Notes under the pieces: model-generated
The model's database searches: none
What the model was told of the DNA's origin: nothing
The model's input: the letters and a program-made list of their open reading frames with translations, nothing else
Shown: in pieces, positions 1 through 30,264 of the stretch
Layout of the letters: each line of letters begins with the position of its first letter
Position numbering within the stretch: the stretch's first letter is position 1
Translations under genes and position numbers: made by a program
Assembly: GCA_009760855.2 (NCBI GenBank)
Contig: WPIO01000034.1
Location: 577,001-641,000 of the forward strand
Origin: Cristatella mucedo
Taxonomy: Eukaryota; Bryozoa; Phylactolaemata; Cristatellidae
Direction of reading: 5' to 3'
Length of the DNA: 64,000 bases

Positions 1-60
1 GTCAAAGCCAACTCACTAGGCAGCAGACACATAACAGAGAGGGGGATCAAGAAAGAGCAA

Positions 61-210
61 CGTTTCGTGCAGCTGCTGCCTGCAGGCTGCTACGTCTTGC
101 GCAGCCTTGCACGTCTTGTCAGCTGCTGCCTGCAGGCTGCTGCTGCCTGCAGCTGCTGCCTGCAGGCTGCTGCTGCTGATGCTACGTCTTGCGCAGCCTT
201 GCCCGCTCGT
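61..210. repeat. CTGCTGCCTGCAGG minisatellite
   Basis: Imperfect tandem array built from CTGCTGCCTGCAGG and a second motif, TACGTCTTGCGCAGCC, which recurs near 91 and 184. It creates overlapping frames on both strands rich in Ala, Cys and Gln. These look like by-products of the repeat rather than proteins. Confidence 0.75.
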
Positions 211-1020
211 GCAATGCAAGCTCTTGATGCACAGCAACAGCGCCTAGAGCCGGGCCGATCCACACCCCAGCTGCAGTATCTGCTACTGCAGCTGAAGTAG
301 GCAGTCACAGTAGCCTTCTGCAGCTGGCCGTGCTGCTCAAAGAACACTAGGCATTAAGAGCTAGTCGCTGCTTCCTGGTGCTAGCAGCAGATCACCATGA
401 ATGCTACAGTATGGCTGAATTGCTAGAATAATCAACAAGTTGTGAGTGAAAATAACACTTATAAATGAATGCAAAAGCAGACAAGAACGAGCAGCATTGG
501 ATGTGCACGATCGGTGATGACTCACACACAGAGCAGCCGACGAACGAAGACCAGCACAATCGAGCTTCAAATTTCGATCAACACCCTCCAAGTACGACAT
601 CCTAACAGCACAATGACAGATGAATGACGATGACAAATAGCAAGGCTCCCTGCCTGCGCACATTCAGGCTTTCCAGCATCCAGTGATCCGTGCCCTCAGC
701 TCTGTGGCAGGCAGGCACGCAGGCAGGCAGGCTATCAGGACGCCACTACAAGCTCGATTTCTGAAGTAAAAATGTCTCATTGGCTAGCGTAATCGTGCTC
801 CAGCGAACCTGCATCCGCTGCCGCTCAAGCATGAGGAGAAGGAGAGCGAGCAGCTGGGCGGCTCTGGAGGCCGCAGCACGCTGATAAAACAGGGAGGCCC
901 AGCCAGCCAGCGTTCAGCTCGTGTCGGCACCATCGTCGTCGTTGGGCGAACCGCCCCTCAACGAATAGCTGATCCTCAGCCGGCCTGCTGCCGCAGCCGC
1001 TCGGCGCCGCAGCCACGAGA
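211..1020. other. Gene-free flank downstream of the SFT2 gene
   Basis: No supported gene. It contains a short GCAG-rich tract at about 706-732 and GC-rich sequence from 820 onward. It lies 3' of the minus-strand SFT2 gene and probably includes its 3' UTR, but I see no clear AATAAA on the minus strand here. Confidence 0.5.
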
Positions 1021-1036
1021 GGCTAGGAACGAGCAG

Positions 1037-1711
1037 CTACACGGGCAGCGCCGTCGACACGGTCTTGGACGCAGCAGCGTAAAACACCTTCGAGAAGAAC
1101 TTCATCCCCGTTTGTCCGCCGGGAATGTAGCTGCTGATGTACCAGACCAGTGCAGCCACCTGCGCAAGCGCGCACAGGATGGTTAGCACGTAGCTCTGGC
1201 GATAGAGCGCCACGTATATGGTGGCGAACATTGTCGCGAAGTAGATCAGGGTGAACGCGAGCCTGTTCCCGCTGCACAGATGCTTCACGTGATTCCAGGG
1301 TCCCCAGAGGAATGCGAAGCTGGACACGAAGAAAAGGCTACCGATGCTGTATAGGAGAGCAAACTTTCTGGCTTTCAGAACGAGAACTGGAACGTACAGC
1401 GAGCATAGCGCAAAGCAAAGCAGCCCAGCCGCTATGAAGGCGACGAAGCCGACAATTCTCTGCCGCTTGCTCAGGCTCGGCAGGACGGCGTCCGATCTCG
1501 ACGAGGGGAACCAGCCGTCGCCGGCAGCCGCCTCAGCGGAAGCAGCAGCGGAGCTCCTCGAACCAGTGTCGCCGCCGCCGCCGCCACCGCTAACAGCGAG
1601 TTTAAAAGTGCCTAGCTTGTTGAGCAGTTTACTGGCGTTCGAGCTGTGCTGCTCCGCTGCCGCAGCGGCTTTGCTCTCCTTCAAGTACTCGCCGAGTTTG
1701 AAAGCGCTCAT
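1037..1711 (-). CDS. SFT2D3: SFT2 domain-containing vesicle transport protein (SFT2D3-like)
   Basis: Intronless frame of 224 codons. SFT2 proteins are small four-helix Golgi/endosome membrane proteins implicated in fusion of retrograde transport vesicles. What is visible: a hydrophilic N-terminus (1-80) with an Ala run and a Gly run (42-47), then the family signature LPSLSKRQRIVGF at about 77-89, then four hydrophobic segments at about 86-108, 117-137, 151-170 and 174-192. The loop WGPWNHVKHLCSGNR sits between segments 2 and 3, and the ending WYISSYIPGG (190-199) is typical of the family. Length fits the metazoan SFT2D3 group, which is also usually single-exon. The ATG is followed by a plausible soluble N-terminus, and no better upstream start is seen. 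It is divergently arranged with COPS6, about 320 bp between start codons. A retrocopy of another SFT2D paralogue is possible, but the frame is intact. Confidence 0.93.
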   Translation of the reverse strand: MSAFKLGEYLKESKAAAAAEQHSSNASKLLNKLGTFKLAVSGGGGGGDTGSRSSAAASAEAAAGDGWFPSSRSDAVLPSLSKRQRIVGFVAFIAAGLLCFALCSLYVPVLVLKARKFALLYSIGSLFFVSSFAFLWGPWNHVKHLCSGNRLAFTLIYFATMFATIYVALYRQSYVLTILCALAQVAALVWYISSYIPGGQTGMKFFSKVFYAAASKTVSTALPV

Positions 1712-2030
1712 CGGAACGGATATGACACGTCACAGCGGCTACGGCGATAGCGTCGACGCTCGCACAGCAGCACGGTAGTGCGGTATCGCTGCAGAAGGCA
1801 ACTGTCGGAGATTCTCGACGAGCGTCACTCCGGTAGCGAGCTGGCAGGCACGTAAATAACCGGAAAGGCAAGTCTTCCGGCAAAGCGTAATGGCGAGCAC
1901 ATTTATCCTTTTTCCGTTCAGCGTAGCCACTGATCGCCTGCTGAGTTAGCTCGCCAGGTGACGTCCTCCGAACCGCTCACTGGTTGACCGCTAGCCGAGG
2001 CCGGCGGCGGTGGCGGCCGCTCTCCCTAGA
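1712..2030. promoter_or_regulatory. Divergent (probably bidirectional) promoter between SFT2D3-like gene and COPS6
   Basis: Only about 320 bp separate the two divergent start codons. The interval is CpG-rich compared with the surrounding introns and has no obvious TATA box toward either gene. A CRE-like TGACGT core lies at 1959-1964. CpG-rich, TATA-less divergent spacers commonly serve two housekeeping genes; that role is inferred here. Confidence 0.55.
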
Positions 2031-21711
<19,681 letters not shown>

Positions 21712-21963
21712 AAGACATGCCCATATGGATTACATGACTAAACCCCAATGCTCTCTTGTTATAGCTGCTGCTTTGTTTGCTAGTGTATAATATGCAAAAA
21801 CTCCTTGGCATGTGCCATCTGAGAGGAGCTTAGACGTTCGTGCATGTCTCTGTCAAGCTTTGCATTATATTTACTCATAAGCAACGTGTGCTATACATAG
21901 CATCCAAAACCGCCTGCCCTCGCTGGAATTTCTTTCCGTGAATGGAGGTGACTCGAGTGGTAC

Positions 21964-21980
21964 TTAGAATAAATAAAGGC
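21964..21980 (+). terminator. COPS6 poly(A) signal
   Basis: Overlapping AATAAATAAA about 260 nt past the COPS6 stop codon, in a suitable position for 3' end formation. Confidence 0.6.
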
Positions 21981-22527
21981 TTCTGGTGATTTAAGTTTGC
22001 CTAGATAAACCTCTACTGACCAATGCATCGAGAGCCGTTACTGGATGAGTTGCTGCCTTCGGCACCGCATGGCCGATTTCTCTGGATAGGCTTGGTTTAC
22101 CTGTAGATTGGAAAGGGCCGCTGGGGACTATCGCTCGGTGCATTGGTGTAGCGAGTGCATGTTAAGGGGGCTGCATCAGCTAAAAGATGGGCTGAAGACC
22201 TTTTTATGCCTACGGGGCTGTGTCCGTCTGAGGAGTTGGCAGCCTGCCTTATCACTGCCCAGGCTGCCGTGAGCCTTGGCAGCAATCGTTATTCGTTTCC
22301 TGGCATGATCGATCTTTGTCTCTCATCCCTGCCATCTGGAATGAAACCTGGCCATAAGCCCTTCCGAATGCAGCAGGGGTCAACCAGGTGCTGTAATACC
22401 TTTAAAGTCGTGTTTTTCAAAAGCTCCACTTCCGAATCGATGAACCTAAGGCACCACCAAATCTGATTCAGATGTCATGCTAACACACCTGTTAATGGAT
22501 GCCAACTTTCAGGCTTAAAAAAACTTG

Positions 22528-22685
22528 GCTGATTTAACAGCCTCGTGGATACGGCGGCTGAAGAGCATTTACGGCTATCACCACCGCTTGCAGCTGGCGA
22601 TAAAGAATCGCCCCCTGGTGGACTCGAACCCACGTACTGTACTGGGTCGTGAAGAGCAAGCACCTTACCTTCTGTACGAAGTCCC
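22528..22685 (-). mobile_element. SINE-A copy
   Basis: In reverse it carries the SINE-A body (GGTTCGAGTCC B-box, GGCGATTCTTTATCGCC, CGGTGGTGATAGCCGT) and the AGGCTGTTAAATCAGC tail end. The head is diverged beyond about 22680. Confidence 0.75.
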
Positions 22686-23289
22686 AGGGGCAAGGCTTAG
22701 TCACCGTCACACTTTGCCTCAGGGAACGTAGAGGTGAATAATACACCGTACTACTCAGCCATGCCAGTTTTCTAAAATAGAAACTATCCGCATAATATAT
22801 TTCAAGGGTCATTCGAAACTGTTACTGCATTTTTGTGAAGGCATAATGCATGGTGTTGAGCCCCGTGGACTGGCCGAGCTTAGCATCATTGATCCAGTGT
22901 GGAAGACTGCTAAAACACCGGGGGCCACAATCCTTGTGGGCTTTGTTTTGCTGCTAGACTTGTTTGGAGTGTGAGCACAATTTGTTCCCTATTTATCGAG
23001 AGAACCTGCCCTGTCTACTTTTGAATTTATCAGTGATAGTATTTGCTACTATTTGACTTTACTCTCAGCTAAAATTTAGCTTTGAGGCTGCTATCAAATT
23101 GAACGGATTGCAGCAAAACAATGTCCCAATGTCGAGAGTGCCTAGTACTTTTAATCGATAAAGACTTGGCTGAAATCGCACGTTTACGGTGTAAGCCGAC
23201 TGTGTACATCGATACTCATTTTAATTAATAAGGTTACAAGTAAGTGTTATGATGCTTTGAAAGCCAGCCATTGCATGTGATGTGTGTTA

Positions 23290-23416
23290 TGTATACGTGC
23301 ATACATGCATACATACGTACATACATACATACATACATACATACATACATACATACATACATACATACATACATACATACATACATACATACATACATAC
23401 ACACATACATACATAT
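23290..23416. repeat. (ATAC)n microsatellite
   Basis: About 28 tandem ATAC/ACAT units with a few variants. Confidence 0.95.
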
Positions 23417-23690
23417 ATATTTGTATATAAGTGCTATGTTTACCCAGGTATTACCCAAACGACAGGTATTAATTTTATGACGGAAACGTATTACCTACCA
23501 TTGTTTCAGTGTCTGCAATAATTGAAACCTACATGTGGGAATGGAGCTCACATACATACACACATACATACACACATACATACACACATACATACACACA
23601 TACATACATATATATTTGTATATAAGTGCTATGTTTACCCAGGTATTACCCAAACGACAGGTATTAATTTTATGACGGAAACGTATTACC
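23413..23690. repeat. 194-bp spaced direct duplication beside ATAC repeats
   Basis: The sequence from TATATATTTGTATATAAGTG to GGAAACGTATTACCTA occurs at about 23413-23497 and again at about 23607-23691, an offset of 194 bp. Each copy is preceded by an ACAC/ATAC repeat (second tract 23551-23608). Likely replication slippage or unequal exchange. Confidence 0.9.
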
Positions 23691-24269
23691 TAAACGTATT
23701 AATCGGTGGTTCACGTGTTGATCTGATGATTCAACTGGTTTTTGGCAGTAACTGACTCCACATTCTTCTGCATATCCACCTTTAGGAATATGGGAGAAAT
23801 TCGGGTAAACTAGGTCATCCCAAAAAGCTTTTGTACGGCGTGATCTCGGAATCGAGTGACGTACCTCAGAATTGTGCCCACAACTTACATAAATAGCCAA
23901 TAAAACAATTTTAAACAGTTAAAGCAGTAGTTGGAAGGACTAACAGCCTTTCTTCAGAAGGCATAACCTTGAGCTGGCTGTACAGGACTCGACGTCGAAG
24001 TTCGGTATTCTGTGGTATCAAAATGCTTTAAACGACAGTAAAAGTCGGTCTATCGACTGACTTCCACCAGCGGCGGCCACTGGTCGGCGAAATCCGTTAG
24101 TGTGCACATGTCCACAACACACATGAACACCCGCATATATATAATTTTTGTTTACAACCAGATTTTTAGCCGTTCCTGGTTGTTCCCTGTCTCGCTATTT
24201 TTGACCAATCATTATTAAGCGACTGTGCCATTTGAAGTCGCGGATGTCACTTCTGCCGTAGCTTCGCAG

Positions 24270-24582
24270 GCTCCCTATCAAGCGAAAAATTGATTTCAAG
24301 ATTCTGAGTCTGTCTGCCAGAGACAGCCCACCCATCCGACCTACTTGCCGATTCGGTCACGTGCTCTCGAATCGCAGGCTCGTCAGCATCTAGTCGTCTC
24401 GCTGTACTCGCTGTAAATTGTAATTGTAACTGTATTTGTAATTGTAAAAATGCCGAGCTGGATTGGTCCAGCGGTTAAGGCGCTCGCCCCGGCCAAGGTC
24501 TGACTGAGGTCGTGGGCTCGAGCCCTGAGGCATAGGTGAAGCGCCTGATAGGAGATTAAGTTCTCTTGGGGCGCTATACAAA

Positions 24583-24619
<37 letters not shown>

Positions 24620-24770
24620 AATCGTTGGGCGAACGAGCCTCGAGCTCGAGTCCGAGCCAAATGTCCGGAACTCGCTTTCTGCAACGGCCAAAACCAGCAA
24701 TGACCTTGCAAGATTAAGATCTCAGCTAAAGATACACGTGTTCCGCTCAGCTATCCCTTCACCGCCGACA
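24270..24770 (+). pseudogene. LINE-C C-terminal fragment split by SINE-B
   Basis: Upstream of the SINE one frame reads IKRKIDFKILSLSARD and CRFGHVLSNRR. After it, NVRNSLSATAKTSNDLARLR and SQLKIHVFRSAIP follow. This is the ORF2 tail of a non-LTR element related to, but distinct from, LINE-A and LINE-B. It continues open to 24998 as an uninformative frame. Confidence 0.65.
24452..24588 (+). mobile_element. SINE-B copy inserted in LINE-C
   Basis: Full-length SINE-B: GCCGAGCTGGATTGGTCCAG head, GGGCTCGAGCCC B-box and GCGCCTGATAGGAGATT...TCTCTTGGGGCGC hairpin. It runs into an (AT)n tail at 24584-24616. Confidence 0.88.
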
Positions 24771-26001
24771 CGAAAGCGGTTCTACCAGCAGCTATTTGCA
24801 GAAAAGTGCATTACAGAATTGCAAATGTCGCGGACAAATCCATCTCATTCTGACGCAACTAACTGGGCAAGCAAGCAAGTAGTAGCAGCAGCAGCAGTAC
24901 AGAAGGAACAGATGAAAAGTCTGCGGTTGTATAACATCAGCAAAACCGCGTCTATTCTTACAGGACGTAAAAACAATATACCAGGAACTGTAGCCTAATT
25001 TTTCTTGAGCAGATCGATAAAGAAGCGGTTGAAAGCCTTAGCATTTTAAGACTTGTGAATAGATAAGGCCAACGCTAATGTAAGCGAGCACACACTAGGC
25101 AACCACATTTATTCTGGCCGTCTGCTCCTGACCGTTTGGTGTCTGCCGTACAGACCATCATAACTGGTCCAGAAGGTTCTCTTTATGCCATTTCACTTAT
25201 GCTAAAACAAGGTACATGCAGACTTGCCGACTAGTGCTAGGGAGCTGGCGATGCCAAGCAAGCGGCAGCAGGAGACCCGGAGCGTTTGCATAGCTGATCC
25301 GACTGCATAGCAAAGCACAAGAAAGCTTAAATAATTTTAATGCTGACCGATATTCGAATCTTACAGAGCACCCAAAGCAGCTGCAATTCTTGTTTCCTGT
25401 TTCCGAAGGCGTTCGGAGGTTCACAATAAAGCAATAGAGCGTTGCCTATTCTCATTTCCTGACGTCGAGTCAAGGCCTATCGGCTAAACTAAAGGCTCTC
25501 CGGTTGACCACTTTTTACTGAGGGCCAGTTGTGGACGAACTTTTCACCGAATGGTACATAGCAGCTATTGCAGGCAGTAAATAATAGCGAAATAACGAGA
25601 CTTTTGTCATACGATTAGCACGTGGCGGATTGAGACTTGAGTTTTGAGGCAGCATTTCGTCCCAGTTTGCACTGTAGGTTCGGAGACTGCTGCGTGCTTC
25701 TTGGGAAGCTTCTTGCACGTAATCGTACGATTGGGCTCCGACTAGATAAATACAGTAGCGTTCATGCATATATAGGAAACAAGAAACAGCTTCCTGTGCA
25801 GTAATGAAAAGCCTGTCTGTCTGTTGGCAGTTTCTGAGTTTCTGCACGTGATTTAGATCGACGACGACGACGAGCGAAGCAAAGTCGAAGTGTGAGGCAA
25901 TGCTACCGGAAGTAGCAAGAGCAAATCGATCGGTTTTGGAAACTGCATCCTTAACGAGCTCATTCGTCGTGGCTACTAGGTTGCTTTTCACAGTTACTCT
26001 A

Positions 26002-26180
26002 GAGCCGTGATGGCACACTAGGTAAGGCGGTTGCTTTCATGACCTCGGTCCCGAGGTCGTAGGTTCAATTCTTGTGGTGGGCGATCCTTTATCGCCACGG
26101 CAAGCGGTGGGGATAGCCGTTAAGGCCCTTCTGTCGCTATACAAAAAAGAGGCTGTTGAATCAGCCAGGATTTAGTTATT
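26002..26180 (+). mobile_element. SINE-A copy
   Basis: GAGCCGTGATGGCACACTAG head, GGTTCAATTCTT at the B-box position, GGCGATCCTTTATCGCC hairpin, and an AGAGGCTGTTGAATCAGC tail followed by an ATTT-rich end. Confidence 0.85.
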
Positions 26181-26452
26181 TATGGCAAATGGAGTGTGTA
26201 CTACAACATTCTTATATAGGGCGCAAGACCTGCACGCTGTAGGCGGCACTATACCAGGAGTCATAGAAAGAAGATAGCGTAAAATCAATGTCCTGTTCTG
26301 CGAGACTGAGAAAGTTTCTTATTGAGAGGAAAGACGATATAATTTCTTCATTGCTGGAGGCAGCGAAGTAATAGGGGGTGACCCAGGTCGTTAATCCTCT
26401 GTAGAGGGACGGGTCAAATACCGCCTCGCCCCCTTGTTCCACCACCAGATTT

Positions 26453-26620
26453 GCTAGCTGATTTACCAGCTTCTTTTTGTATAGCGACAGAAGAGCCTTT
26501 TCGGCTATCACCACCGCTTGCAGTGGCGATAAAGGATCGCCCAATGCAGGATTCGAACTCACGACCTCGGGGCCGAGGTCGTGAAAAGCAACTGCCTTAC
26601 CTAGTGAGCCATTACGGCTC
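26453..26620 (-). mobile_element. SINE-A copy, inverted relative to the one at 26.0 kb
   Basis: Read in reverse it begins GAGCCGTAATGGCTCACTAG, has a GAGTTCGAATCC B-box, and ends GCTATACAAAAAGAAGCTGG. With the copy at 26002-26180 it forms an inverted pair about 270 bp apart. Confidence 0.87.
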
Positions 26621-27144
26621 ACGGACCCAGCTTTACAAGTGAGCACAGGGTTCAGTATAAAGCTGGGTCGTATTGTTATGACCACGAAAACCTCACTCGT
26701 TGGGGTAGCGGCAAAGTTCGCCAAACGTGCCAAGACCTAAGAATCAAATCGAACACAGCACTGCTGCTGTGGCGAGCCAAGCCAGTGATGATGAGGTATG
26801 AGGCATGTGCTTTGAAGCCCCACGTGTGAGTGGCCGTAGGCTAGACCAGCGAATGGTACAATGTCACACTGAACCTCTGTGCTCAAACCCAGAGCTTGGC
26901 ATTGTCGTCGCAGCCGATAGGTATTACAGGGCATTAACAGCTAGCAATTAGCTCGACACGGACAATTTACTCTAGAAAACAACTAATGATTCGTCGCCGC
27001 ACCGGACTCAAGGGAATACACTGCTTTAGAAGTCATGCTTCACGAATCGCACGTTCGCAGTTAAAATCCGCATGTGTAACTTTAAGAGAGGCGCAGGCAT
27101 ACCAAACTTTGCATAATTGTATGTATGTATGTATGTATGTATCT

Positions 27145-27670
27145 CCATCTGTAACTCCACAAATTCATAAAGACCATGTGGGTATTACGCAGGAGAGTTT
27201 TGTATAGCACACTCACAGCCTAAGCGGCTTTCGGTACGCATTCGATAGCCAACAGACTTCGTCTCACGCAACAAAGAGAAAGTGGGAAGCATAGCAGAGT
27301 TAGGAGAGCAGTTGAGGTAGTGAGTAGCATAGAAGTAGCAGTTCAGGACCGCTGAAAAAGATGTGCCACAGTCGGCAGTTGGAGAGTAGTTGTCGTTGCG
27401 CAAGAATTGTGGAAGGGAGTTCCACAGTCTAGGACCTGCAGAGCTAAAGCTTCTGTCGCCAACTGTCTTTAAGTGGAGGAATGGGACAGCTAATTTATTG
27501 TCCACACAGGACCTGAGGGCGCGAACAGGCTGCAAGTGATGCAGCAGTTCAGCTAGGTACGAAGGAGCCAAGCCGTGGCAGGCCTTGTGGGTCAGCGTAA
27601 GAACTTTGCTCTGTATCCTTTGCTCAACCGGCAGCCATCCTAGCTCTTTCAGCAGAGGTGACACGTGCTA
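27145..27670 (-). mobile_element. LINE-B 3' fragment
   Basis: The minus-strand frame reads LLKELGWLPVEQRIQSKVLT, ACHGLAPSYLAELLHHLQPV and GPRLWNSLPQFLR, the ORF2 tail of a CR1/L2-type element different from LINE-A. The 3' UTR ends in CTCCTGCGTAATACCCACAT. It is nearly identical to the copy at 57.56-58.05 kb, which suggests recent activity. Confidence 0.88.
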
Positions 27671-27954
27671 TTTAACGGCTGAAGTTAGTGAAGGTCAGCT
27701 GGAGGTCACCCGCCGCAGGGCTAAGCCTAGCCAGGGCAGGATGAGAGGCGATGAGGATGCTAGCTTTTGGTGGCCGGTAAGCAGACTCGTAGGATTTGGA
27801 TGTGTAATTCAGCTCGAAGTTGTCCCCCCCCGCCGTCGCCCAGTACTGGCATCTCGAACGGTGATAAACTGGCATTTATGCATGCAGCTGCCAGCCACGA
27901 AAGGACATGAGAAACAGGCTAAATAAGGATTTACAAGGGCCCTAATGTTCTACT

Positions 27955-28025
27955 TTGGGTAGCTCACACTTAAGTCTTCTGGCTTTGTGGAGTAACAGAC
28001 GGAGATACATGCAACTATACATAGA
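27955..28025 (+). mobile_element. LINE-B terminal tail
   Basis: AGTCTTCTGGCTTTGTGGAG followed by TAACAGACGGAGATACATG, the extreme 3' end of LINE-B, in plus orientation. Confidence 0.6.
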
Positions 28026-28414
28026 AGACTTGTGGATCTTTCACTGGATTTCAAGGTAGGTACGACTAGATCAATTCGATTTCACATGATCCCGAACCAG
28101 TTTCTTCTGACCGGCTTCCAAGGCTTCGTGAAAAAGATTTATTGAGTATGCTGAGATGTCTGCACAAGCTCGCTAGCAATATAGGTGCTCGCTCTGGAAG
28201 CATGTGTTGTTACACGCGTGCCTCAGTGGCTTATAAAGTACACTGCTTTGTCATCAACACAGCCCATGCAGAGCTTGCCGTCAGGCGGCGAATATTTGTG
28301 AGGCAGGAGCTCGAAACGCCTCTATTAAGTCGCAGATAACGTTGCCATACACCAAAGGGATGCCCACTGTTGCATAGCACCGCAGCAATGTAGAGCATCC
28401 ATATATCAGCATAA

Positions 28415-28551
28415 CGCCGGGTTGGTTTGGCTCTGTGGTCATGGCGTTCGCTCCGACCAAGGTCTAGCTGAGGTCGTGGGCTCGAGCCCCGTGGCGTACG
28501 TGCAGCGCCTGAATAGAGACTTAATTCTCTTAGGGCGCTATACAAATGAAT
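28415..28551 (+). mobile_element. SINE-B copy
   Basis: CGCCGGGTTGGTTTGGCTCT head, GGGCTCGAGCCCC B-box and GCGCCTGAATAGAGACTTAA...TCTCTTAGGGCGC hairpin, with an AT-rich tail. Confidence 0.85.
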
Positions 28552-28844
28552 TATATATATCCATATATACAAGTAAAAAATCATAGATGTAGAACGTCGT
28601 ATTTTACAGCCACGGAGAGGCACAAGTGCGCAGTTCCGGTTCACGTGATCACGCATCATTCGAAGCCCAAGTCAAGACTGTGAAATTAGTACACATTATT
28701 AGCCACAGCAGCATCCAATGTTCTGTAATTAGGGAGCCGCTAAATATCAAGAGGGCTGCAATAATAAGGCTTCTAAGTAATTTCATCGGCTAGTTACTAG
28801 ATTGTGGCCGCCTGCGGCATTGATTAAAAAGAGACTCAACACAG

Positions 28845-29528
28845 CCAAATGTGCTTACTGGCCTACCAGCATGTGCGATCCGGCGATTGCAGCTGGTGCA
28901 AAACTCGGCAGCTAGACTAGTCTGTCGTGAGTGTCGCAGTTGCCACATTACACCACTTCTCGCCGACCTGCACTGGCTCCCAGTCAAGCAACGGATCGAA
29001 TTCAAGGTTCTGTCGCTCACTTTTAGGTCCCTTCATTCTATGGCTCCAGCTTATCTGTCAGACATACTACTCCATCAGGCCAAGCATTGTAACACCCGCT
29101 TTTCGGAATCCAACAGTCTAGAAATACCTCGTACAAACCTCAAATCCTTTGGAGACCGTGCATTTAGTTCGTATGCTCCCAAAGCCTGGAACTCCCTCCC
29201 GACCTGCGTCAGAACATCCTCTGACCTGACCACATTTAAAAGGAACCTAAAAGCACACCTATTTAGGACAGCATTTAGTGGGTCCCTGTGATTCGTCCTT
29301 CACGTGCTTATGCGTGCTGACACTGTGCATGCTGCCACTAACCACATTTGCATGCCGACCCTGTGCATGTCACCCCTAACCATATTATTCATTTTGTTTG
29401 TTTTTCAAGCATGATTTTACTTACCATTTATTGCATTTCCTTTTGCATCAAATGTAAAGCGCCTAGAAAGACATTAAGTTCTCGGAGGGCGCTCTATCGA
29501 GTGCATTATTATTATTATTATTATTATT
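28845..29528 (+). mobile_element. LINE-A 3' fragment with intact C-terminal frame
   Basis: An open frame from LTGLPACAIRRLQLVQNSAA through LLADLHWLPVKQRIEFKVLS and APKAWNSLPTCVRTS to AHLFRTAFSGSL and its natural stop at 29289-29291. The 3' UTR and the hairpin GCGCCTAGAAAGACATTAAG...TCTCGGAGGGCGC with (ATT)n follow. The intact frame and close match to the copy at 36-37 kb mark it as a young truncated insertion. Confidence 0.9.
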
Positions 29529-29587
29529 AGCTGTCCTACAAAGACCGCTATCTCCTTGGGCTGTAACATTTCTACTGCCCAGGATTT

Positions 29588-29718
29588 TCAGAAGCCCTCT
29601 TTGCAGATAATGTAATAGCCATCTTGACACCTTTTTAGCCTATAGCCGTCGAAGGAGCTGGTGACCTCTCCTTCACCCTTGGCTTTCCAGACGTCTACAA
29701 TATCAGCAATTCCCTTGG
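29588..29718 (-). CDS. Orphan terminal exon of an unrecognised gene
   Basis: On the minus strand a strong acceptor (TTTGCTTTTTCCCCCAG) at 29719-29735 precedes a 43-codon open stretch ending in TGA (29588-29590), entered in phase 1. It reads KGIADIVDVWKAKGEGEV...SSFDGYRLKRCQDGYYIICK...EGF. Codon use and composition are protein-like, whereas the opposite strand has stops. I cannot place upstream exons within the window: nearby minus-strand frames lack a usable donor. It could be the last exon of a gene to the right, a remnant, or chance. The LINE-A (ATT)n tail begins only about 55 bp downstream of the stop. Confidence 0.35.
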
Positions 29719-29739
29719 CTGGGGGAAAAGCAAATAAAT

Positions 29740-30233
29740 ACTTGTAACTTATTGAAAATTGGTTGTAGATTTTGCGCAGAACACAACGAGGAGCAATAGT
29801 TATGCAGCGTCACGAAAGCGATTATGAGTGCGAGTAATGGTATGCATCAGTGTCTCTCATCTCGAAAGTCCAATCATATCTGCAAAAAATCCGTTATTCC
29901 GTCGGTGAGGTTAGCTAAGCAACATGCAGCTTATCGTTTAGCAGAGCAGAAAACTACAGCAGAAAACGCTGCAAGCAATTCAGTTACTGCGAATCGAGAT
30001 AAGAAGGTAAATTCCTTCGTTTTAACATCGAACCCATTCCGCACTAGTAGAATGGTTGCTGCTGAATGAAGCTGATTGAAACACAACAGTAAGAACATGC
30101 AAAAGCACCTAGGTAAAGTCATTGAACTCAGCAAGCGCTCCAAAGTTTATGGCATAGTGGCAGGAAAAGCTATGTAAAAAAAACTATTTGAAAGAGGACT
30201 TTTTCGCTAAGTCAGAAAAACTTAAAGACGAGA

Positions 30234-30264
<31 letters not shown>

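Larger units (their letters stand above)
25515..26733 (-). pseudogene. Open reading frame broken by two SINE-A insertions
   Basis: The minus strand carries protein-like blocks in the unique sequence: 26733-26630 (ARLANFAATPTSEVFVVITI), 26452-26212 (VVEQGGEAVFDPSLYRGLTT, SLAEQDIDFTLSSFYDSW) and about 26000-25515 (VSKTDRFALATSGSIASHFD, SCFLYMHERYCIYLVGAQSY). Between them lie oppositely oriented SINE-A copies. The first two blocks share a frame; the third is shifted. I do not recognise the protein. It may be a former single-exon gene, or chance open sequence. Confidence 0.3.

Noticed and set aside
2010-2030. COPS6 start at the upstream GTG (2010)
   Set aside because: A GTG start is not expected in an animal gene when an in-frame ATG at 2031 gives a normal N-terminus.
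23234-23755. Tyr-Ile-His-Thr repeat frames
   Set aside because: Translations of ATAC/ACAC microsatellites.
29831-29905. Minus-strand segment YDWTFEMRDTDAYHYSHS after a TTTTTTTGCAG acceptor, as an exon joined to 29588-29718
   Set aside because: A TAA stop comes before any donor, so it cannot splice onward.
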